Program-made: the position numbers and the translations under genes
In this document: positions 56,610 through 64,000 of the stretch, piece after piece
Layout of the letters: each line of letters begins with the position of its first letter
Numbering within the stretch: the stretch's first letter is position 1
The notes under the pieces: model-generated
Database searches by the model: none
What the model saw: the letters and a program-made list of their open reading frames with translations, nothing else
Told to the model about the DNA's origin: nothing
Assembly: GCA_034769895.1 (NCBI GenBank)
Contig: CM068370.1
Span: forward strand, 48,474,344 to 48,538,343
Origin: Magicicada septendecula
Taxonomy: Eukaryota > Arthropoda > Insecta > Hemiptera > Cicadidae
Length of the DNA: 64,000 nucleotides
Direction of reading: 5' to 3'

Positions 56610-57689
56610 GATAAATAATGAAACCCCAAGATAAAAGTTTTTACCTCAAATCTACCTATGCAAAATAAAGAAAGAGAAAAATCATATGACCTAAATACAT
56701 ACTACATTGCCAAATGATGGAAACAACTTCAGTAAACGATTGAATGTAAACAATATAATGTTAAAGAAGACAAGAAAGAAAGAGTATTTATGAACATAAT
56801 TCATTGAAAAATAAACAGCCAAAATAATGAAATATGATAAGAAGAAGAATAGTTGGGCTAAGGAATGTATTTAGTCTGAAATACAGTTATAATGATCATC
56901 ACACAACAACTATTTAGAAAATATTGTGATCAGAGAAAAAAAACAAATGAAGAAGATACTTAGCATTACATCACAACAAAAAATGAAACAAAAATGATTA
57001 CAAATGATAACTGTCAAATTTAATATCAAGGAATGTTTAAGGAACTAAAATGGAATCACAAAATATGAAGGATAGCAATGAAGAAATATAAAAGCAACAA
57101 AGAGAAAAAAAAAATTTTTCCCAAATATTTATTATTAAATGGTTGAAGAGATTATTGGGAGATTATTATATTTTATAGCTGACTGTAGATGAATTCCAGC
57201 AGTACTATATTAAGATGTGGTGTGGGCAGCAGAGTATGAAGCCAAACAGTGCCTCTCTGAACTGTACCAACGCATGTATTAGGGATTGTTAGGGAAATTA
57301 AATATTTAAGGAATATTAGAATAGTTGCAAGAATAACTTCAGTTTCCAAAAGAGTAGGACGAAGAAAACAGAAAGAAATGAGTTGACAGAAGAATAATTG
57401 AGAAATACAGTGATTATAGTAATTATAAGTAGAAGAGATGTGAAACTAATGTATCATTGAATATTGTAGCCAACTATCAACAAATAATGTTTACAGAAAT
57501 TAAAAATGATCAAGAATGTTAATAAAAATGATGAAATGTTATTAAAAAAAAAAAAAAATATTAATACTAGTCTAATGAAGTTACATTGAAAATCCCATCG
57601 TCAACCATTAACAATGAAATGAAGAAAAGGCATGTGAAAAAGACAAGTTTATTTGACCTAAACTTCATTCAGGTAAACTAAACTTTTTT
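56610..57689 (+). other. Non-coding 3' region of element 2
   Basis: AT-rich with many A tracts. No env-like or other ORF is visible. Confidence 0.7.
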
Positions 57690-57700
57690 AGGAGGGGGAG
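57690..57700 (+). promoter_or_regulatory. Polypurine tract of element 2
   Basis: AGGAGGGGGAG preceded by T6 and followed by CATA and then the 3' LTR start. Confidence 0.85.
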
Positions 57701-57704
57701 CATA

Positions 57705-60187
57705 TGTAATGCAACAGAAATGCTAGCATTCATGTTACATAAAAACAAGGTTCACAGAATAATAAACAAGTCAATATCTAACCCCATGATAGAACAAAGA
57801 TCTAATAATTACATTTATAATCATAGATAAAGGTAAATAAGGATGCAAGGTAATATTGACAAGAATAACCGAACCTGTAAGTTAGACAATAGTTGATGAT
57901 ATATGTTTAGTGAAAAGCAGACAAAAAATGAAACAATAATTTACTAATAGCAAATAAGAATTTTGAGTTAAGAGGTATTATTTTGTGACAACAAATGTTA
58001 TGATAAAGTTTATGTTATGTTATACCAAATATGTGTTGAGTTAATGAAAGATAATGAAACAGGATGTATTATTCAATGACTGTTGTAGAATGAAGTGTGA
58101 AGCAGCTAATTAACGTTAATAGATTTGAATTTTCTTATATGTGATCCATAGGTCAAGATAAAATTGTTATTAGATATGGAAAAAATAATTGTTTATGTAA
58201 ATGTTAATAGTTAAGATTTGATTATATGTATGAATTTATGTAAAAGGGGCTATAGATGTGTACCAGTTATAAACACAGGTAGATCCGTTTACAATAAAAG
58301 GCCTAACAGCCAAAACCACTATATAACCACTCATAACATAAAGGTTCGGTACATCAATTAATAATAATTAATGAATACGATTTGAAGAGTTAGAAAAAAC
58401 ATTAAATTAATAATGATATATAATAAAATTTATACAAATTATGATAATACCATAATGCCATGATATCGATTAATAACATATAATATCGAAAGTGGATTAA
58501 ATATAAAAAAAGGAAAAAAAAACCGGCTTATATAAAAAAACCAGCAGAATATGTGTAGAAAATAATAAACCAACTATTGGTAAAGTTACATTCCAATAGG
58601 ATAGCAAATTGAAAAGGAATAGACAAAAAATATATGAAATAAACACTATATTCAAAACATGTGGAAGGAAGAAGTCATGTGTTGCTAGGGACGACAAAAA
58701 AAGAGGAAGTTGTTGATTTGACAATAATTGCTTTGATGATCTGAATGTGATGAGATTAAAAAAACCCAAGAATTATCTATTTAATCGAATATTCTAAATT
58801 ATCAGACACTATTATAAAACACAAAATCCTAATGACAATATTTATGACTCTTACCAGGACAGTTTAACCAAATAATACTACAGAATGAAATAACAATAGA
58901 AAATAAATAACTGGATTCTACAAGGAAGGACTTGAACTGTCCCATATCCGAATGGAATTGATGATATATTAAACCAAATAGAAAGAATTAACAGTATCAC
59001 AATTAATAATATTCACTACACCAGAAGTTATAACCTTTCAAATACACGGAACAACACTAATTGCTTCAACCGAGAGAAGAACGTATTTGGATCCTGGCGT
59101 TGCAGAAGAAGCATCAATCGGGCTGTAAACCAATCCAGAGAGCTGTAATTCCGAAGTGGACAGGACAAGAATTCCATTTTATTAAACCGAAGAAAGAAAA
59201 TCGTACGGCATAATTGTCCAGAACAGTAAATTTATCAATCAACCGCCTACACCATTTGCTTCGTTCTAGTCTGGTAAATTATTATTATATTAATCATACT
59301 AACTACACAACACTTCAAATTTGTAAATCTTGCATTCTTATCTATGTATTTTTAATCTTCCCCACAGTTACAAGAACCTTCACACCCTGAATTAAATTAA
59401 TTACAAATTAAAACACACTATATAACTAAATTTAAATAAAGGATCAGAATAATCAACAATCGATTCATGCAATCTATAGCCCAAGCATATGTTAATTAGA
59501 ACATATCTTATTCAATGTTAAAGAAGTAAACAAATAAAGAACCTTTATATATTTGCAAAATCTTGTTATTTGGAGTATGGTTTAATGAGCTGGGAATAAA
59601 AAAGTAACTGAATAAGTATAGAATAATAGGTTAACATAAACATTGAAATAACCTATAAGTTTCGTTGAGCCGATACTACAGCGCTTATAGCGGAATTATC
59701 TGACACCAAAGAGAGAGCGTAAAAATACAAAATTAGACATAATTCTCTTCAAGGTATAATAGGGTTGGATGAAATTATAGAATAACGCATTAATTGTTTA
59801 AGTTTCAGGTACACTAACACTGATATTTCTTAGAGAGCTAAGTTAATATTAATTAATCACATCAATATATCCCACAACTCCAAATATCTAAGATATTTAC
59901 ATAATTAAAATAATTCAAAACACATTGGCATAGTTGTAGTAACAAATTGACGAACCCAACAGTGGGGTTCAAACCATACGTATCCGATATATAACAAATT
60001 GGTCAGTCCAACAGAGAGGCTGTAAGGAGAGGAAACCATTGCATTATAAATTGACGCTCATAACGCGGGACCTAATTAGGTGACGTGAGAGAGAGTAATT
60101 ACAAATTGACGCCGGCAACGTTGGGGCGGAAATAACGAGAATCCCGCGACCGTAAGAGACAACGTAAGAGCCGAGAGAATAATTACA
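57705..60187 (+). repeat. 3' LTR of element 2 (2483 bp)
   Basis: Starts TGTAATGCAACAG and ends AATTACA, pairing with 32289-34769. AT repeat follows, matching the left flank. Confidence 0.95.
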
Positions 60188-60250
60188 ATATATATATATA
60201 TAATTATATATATATAAGTAATATATTAATATATATTTATATATAAATAT
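60188..60250. repeat. AT-rich microsatellite right of element 2
   Basis: Continuation of the (AT)n target with imperfect TATA/AATATAT units. Confidence 0.85.
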
Positions 60251-63200
60251 TGTAGCGTGACAGATGTATGCATAATATTGAATGGCAATTGATCATTAGA
60301 ATAATGAAGTTATAATATTTAAATTTGGAAGAAAGCACTAAGTTTAATATAAAAAGATTGATTCATAGCAACTGTGGAAAGAAATCATTATTATAAAGAA
60401 AATACAAGTTAAAATAAAAGGAGTTACTAGTGATGAGTCATCCAAGACCAGTCTCATAACCAAAGGTTTTCAAGGTATAACCCAGGAAGGTAAAATAGTA
60501 AATAACAAACCAGTACACAATATGACCAAACCCACAACGAGGGAGAATAAATAGAAGAGAAACCCTAAAATAAGCCAAGATCAACCAATACAGGTTGTGT
60601 ATTTCTGAATTAAAGAAGAAGATGGAGAAGATCCCAAGAAACCTGATGGCAACAAGAAGAAGATGGAGAAGATACCAGTCCCAGAAGGCAGGAGAAAAGA
60701 AGACTGAAGAAAGAAGAAGAGGGCAGCATCCTGAAGAAGATGTCATGCTCTTATAAAAGACACCCAAATCCCTATATCCCCAAAATAAATATCTAAAAAC
60801 AAAAGTATAACGAAATAAAAACCACATGTATATAAATTTAAGAGAGAGAAGTGAACAAAGTAAAAGTTTCCTGTGAACTAAGATGAAACAATAATATAGT
60901 ACCCATGGAACAAATCTCCATTGAAAAACGCTAACCAATTTATTATGTTGATAAGACTATACGACCATTTAGCATTAACATAATATATAAGTGAAAGTAA
61001 ACCAGTGATAGTTTTGGGTATTATAAAAAATGAACCTTGTGTTTCATTCTTGGCAATCACAAACATTGGATGCAATGAAATATGCATTTTTCAATGACTT
61101 AAAATGTATACTGTGACAATATGTTATTCATAAGACATGAATCTGTTTAAAATAACATTTTGTTTTACATGAAAAAAGGAAAACAGAGTTCATAATACCT
61201 TTTGAACAATTAATACTATTTATTTGTTAATGACAGGGTACAATTCCCCAAAGACAATGTAAAAGACAGTATAAAAACTGTAGAATCCTACTTATAATAA
61301 TGTTTAGAAATAAGAATATAAATATAAGGTTTTTATGTATATAGTATAAGAATGTTTAAAAATGTTTTAGATATAAGGACATTTGTTTGGGTCTGTAACA
61401 ACTAACATCAGAACTATAAAAATAGTTACCACTTGTAAATAATAGAGGGTAATTAAGATGTTAGTTAGTAAAAAACCTTTTTCGTAAACCATGTTTCCAT
61501 GTTGGACATGGGGATTTTGTTGCAAAATGTCTGACTTGAAGACAACCATTTATTTAAAAAAAAAAAATTCTTTATTTGTTTTAACTATTGTTTGTATTGT
61601 AACCAATACTAATTGTTTTTGTGTAATTTAAAAACATGTTTAATTTATAATACTATTTGTAAAAGTCAGAGAGGGTATCACACATCATATATTGTTTGTA
61701 AATTATTTTGTAAGAAAAATTGTTAAAAAATCATAGGCCAAAAGAATGGAAACCAAACTCATCAAACCAAAGAAATTGCTCAATTAAATGCAAATAAACA
61801 AAAGGGGTTTAGGCAAAATAAACTTGAGATCATGCCATATAATTGCACATACCATTTAGAGAGATTTTAATAAATTATATTCAGAATTATGAATAAAAAT
61901 AAAAATGACTAAACTCAGAAATTTAGACATGGGAGTCATATATTTCAGAATAATGTTTCAGAATACAACTAATTCAATTAATTACCAGAAAATAAGGGAA
62001 TAGGAACCTTTCAATACAATATAGAATTATTAATATTAAATATAACTGATAAAATGGTTGAAGTTATATAATGACAGGAAGTAAATTTTAATGTTTTGAC
62101 TTCCAAACAGTTTGTATACCAAACTGAAAGTAAAATTACTATTTTTTGGACAGAAAACACTATAAAATGGCATTATTTAATCTGAGAATAACCAGAATGA
62201 ACTGAAAGATTAATTTAAATCAAATCTAGTGAATAAAATTGACAAATAACCAAAGTTTAGGCATTCATATAGTGAAATAGTAAAATGTACACAGGATGTG
62301 AAAATATTTTTGAACAATGTTAAGGATAATATTATATGGGCTAGGAGTTTAATTGAAACTGAAGGAAACAGTTAGTTAATTATTGGTTTTTGAACGGTTA
62401 ACATGACATACGTTTGGTAACGTGCATAACCTAACCTATAATAGACATACCAAGCGAATGTATAGTACGTTATTGTGAAATCGCGAGTGACTTGTGGAAT
62501 ACTTCTAAAAACTATCATATTATAACAGAAACAATCAAGAAACACTCCATAAACACAGAACAATACATATCTACTCTGAAAAACACCACAAAACACTAGA
62601 AAACTGTGTAATACATTAACCCAAATTAGTGATGGAATCGGGGAAAGTGTTTGAACTAATAATTATACGGATACACTAAATACAACTCAGAAACAGTACA
62701 CTAGACACTACACAACATTTTACAAGAGATTCGCAGACATCAGAACAGGAATACTACAGGAAAATCTTTTATTTGGAACGTCCAATATACGAATGACATC
62801 TCACTAACTTCACGGCAGCCATTTGCAATATTGGTTATCATTGCCAGAACCCCGCCTTCTAGTTCGACACAGCTGTTGGGTGAAAACAATTATTATATTT
62901 ACAATTTATTATTCAATGTCTGTGTTTATTAATAACTATTAATTTGATTGTAACGTTATACTTTTTAAATATTAGCCCGATTTCTCTGACTTTGGTAATA
63001 ACTGGCTGTTTAAAGAACCCTATATAATTTTTATATCATATACTTGTAACTTTTTTCGATATCCTGAGAGTCGATACTAATCGATAAGAGTCAATATTGC
63101 TATTACTTAATAAAACATTAATACTTTTCAATACTTAATAGTTCTTTATTTCTTCAATAATACTAATTACCAATAATATAATTCTAATTGATAATCTACA

Positions 63201-63724
63201 AGGACTTTACCACCCGTAAGTGAAGATAACCTAAAAAATAAAAAGGTAAACAAGTATCGATTGGTTTACAGACAGTCTTATGAGTGGTGATCGCTTATTT
63301 AAAATATACTAAAACTTTAATAAAAATTTTCAGAAGAGCATTACACTGTTTAAAACTTCACAGCCCTATATTAATTAATTGATCCTAATTAATTAATTAA
63401 TAAAATTAAAATTTTTTTTATTATTTTTTTTATAAACATAATTTTTTTTTTAATTTTCTTCAAAACAATAATTTTTGTTTTGAAACTTTCGGTGAAGCTG
63501 AGCATATATATTTCTTCATCAACTTTACGCTACTCGACCGGTCTTGCTACCATTGGGACTCGACCAGCTGGGAAACTTAAGGAAGTGTTTCAGGCCAGTA
63601 AGACGTCGAGAGCCACACCAATTAAACATATTACATTGGACTTGATTACATCGGAGTCTCACATACTCCACGATAGTATATTATCATCAACACACATCTA
63701 TATTAATTTATTAGAATTATTACA
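60251..63724 (+). repeat. Probable 5' LTR of a further Gypsy-type element (about 3.47 kb)
   Basis: It starts TGTAGCGTGACAG right after the AT-rich tract and ends ATTATTACA directly before a primer-site-like sequence and a gag start. Contains a GAAGAAGATGGAGAAGA segment near 60620-60715. Its partner LTR is outside the window, so the boundaries rest on the ends alone. No supported gene inside. Confidence 0.55.
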
Positions 63725-63727
63725 AAT

Positions 63728-63745
63728 TGGCGCACAACTTTAGGG
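63728..63745 (+). promoter_or_regulatory. Primer binding site of the right-hand element
   Basis: TGGCGCACAACTTTAGGG three bases after the LTR end; same spacing and start as in element 2. Confidence 0.6.
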
Positions 63746-63837
63746 GCTTTAATTAGCGATTGGAAGGCCAATACATTCTGCCCAATCACTAGTTGGAGCT
63801 AGGCAACAGCTACAAAGCCAGAGAATTTCAAGGGAAA

Positions 63838-64000
63838 ATGCAACGACGTGCAACATCTAAGAAACGGGCGGCGGAGGCCGAAAAAGAAATAGAAGTCGAT
63901 ATGGACAACAAAGAGGCGACGCCAGTAGAGGTTGAAGAGTCGTTACCGCCGGTGTTGTCCAAACGACCGGTAGAACCAGAGGAACAACTCGAAATGCCTA
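63838..64000 (+). CDS. gag: Start of gag of the right-hand element (cut by the window end)
   Basis: ATG about 113 nt after the LTR end opens 54 codons without a stop to the window edge. The N-terminus (MQRRATSKKRAAEAEKEI) parallels element 2's gag (MHTRGRSRIRAGETEKEI), then becomes Glu/Pro-rich. It is clearly more GC-rich than the adjacent LTR. Position and N-terminal similarity support gag; the rest is outside the window. Confidence 0.7.
   Translation, partial: MQRRATSKKRAAEAEKEIEVDMDNKEATPVEVEESLPPVLSKRPVEPEEQLEMP

Larger units (their letters stand above)
32289..60187 (+). mobile_element. Ty3/Gypsy-type LTR retrotransposon (element 2) with nested insertions
   Basis: Paired 2.48-kb LTRs, primer site, gag, protease, RT/RNase H, integrase and polypurine tract are in the order typical of Ty3/Gypsy (integrase after RNase H). 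It is inserted in (AT)n. It contains element 3 within the integrase and a Penelope-like element in the 3' non-coding region; without these it would be about 12 kb. There is no env-like ORF between integrase and the 3' LTR. Confidence 0.93.

Noticed and set aside
56610..57689. env gene of element 2
   Set aside because: All frames are closed by frequent stops and there is no signal peptide or membrane protein.
60438..60938. 166-codon aromatic-rich minus-strand ORF
   Set aside because: It lies inside a probable LTR opposite the purine-rich segment; Phe/Tyr/Leu-rich composition is what antisense of GAAGAAG sequence gives.

Overview
This window is AT-rich eukaryotic DNA made almost entirely of retroelements nested in or abutting one another. 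The families present (Ty3/Gypsy-type LTR elements, Penelope-like elements with GIY-YIG endonuclease and hammerhead-like ribozymes, long microsatellites) and the lack of any compact gene suggest a large arthropod, probably insect, genome. The species cannot be named from sequence alone. No rRNA, tRNA, CRISPR array or confident host gene was found.

Layout. (1) 1-19077 is a head-to-tail array of a non-autonomous LTR element read on the minus strand ('element 1'). LTRs of about 1.09 kb (TGTAAC...GTTACA) alternate with internal regions of about 2.85 kb, and each LTR is shared by its two neighbours. Every internal region carries a Lys-type primer binding site, one coiled-coil ORF and a G-rich tract, but no protease, RT or integrase. 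Two units share a 525-bp in-frame deletion. (2) 19078-23346 is another copy in inverted orientation, joined LTR-to-LTR to the array, with an intact ORF and a perfect tRNA-Lys3-type primer site. (3) 23347-26050 is unassigned, with a possible small two-exon ORF. (4) About 26060-28378 is a 5'-truncated, frameshifted Penelope-like element (minus strand) with a hammerhead ribozyme motif. (5) 28417-32150 may be a long LTR, itself split by a minisatellite-bearing element at 29274-31050. (6) 32289-60187 is a complete Ty3/Gypsy-type element ('element 2', plus strand): 2.48-kb LTRs, gag, protease, RT/RNase H, integrase. A textbook -1 frameshift signal lies at the gag/protease junction.

Nested in element 2: its integrase is split exactly at a 4-bp ATAT duplication by 39339-53929, a second gag-like-only element ('element 3', minus strand) that again has the tandem form LTR-internal-LTR-internal-LTR. 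A 76-bp tandem repeat downstream of integrase is interrupted by a fold-back Penelope-like element with a 13-bp target duplication. (7) From 60251 to the window end lie a probable third LTR family (LTR about 3.47 kb), its primer site, and the start of a gag gene.

How the parts relate: elements 1 and 3 keep the cis signals for reverse transcription plus a single coiled-coil protein in the gag position, so they presumably depend on an autonomous relative such as element 2 or the right-hand element. All families share TGTA...TACA LTR ends and a TGGCG primer-site start. The main observation is that two different non-autonomous families in one window independently take the form of LTR-sharing tandem arrays.
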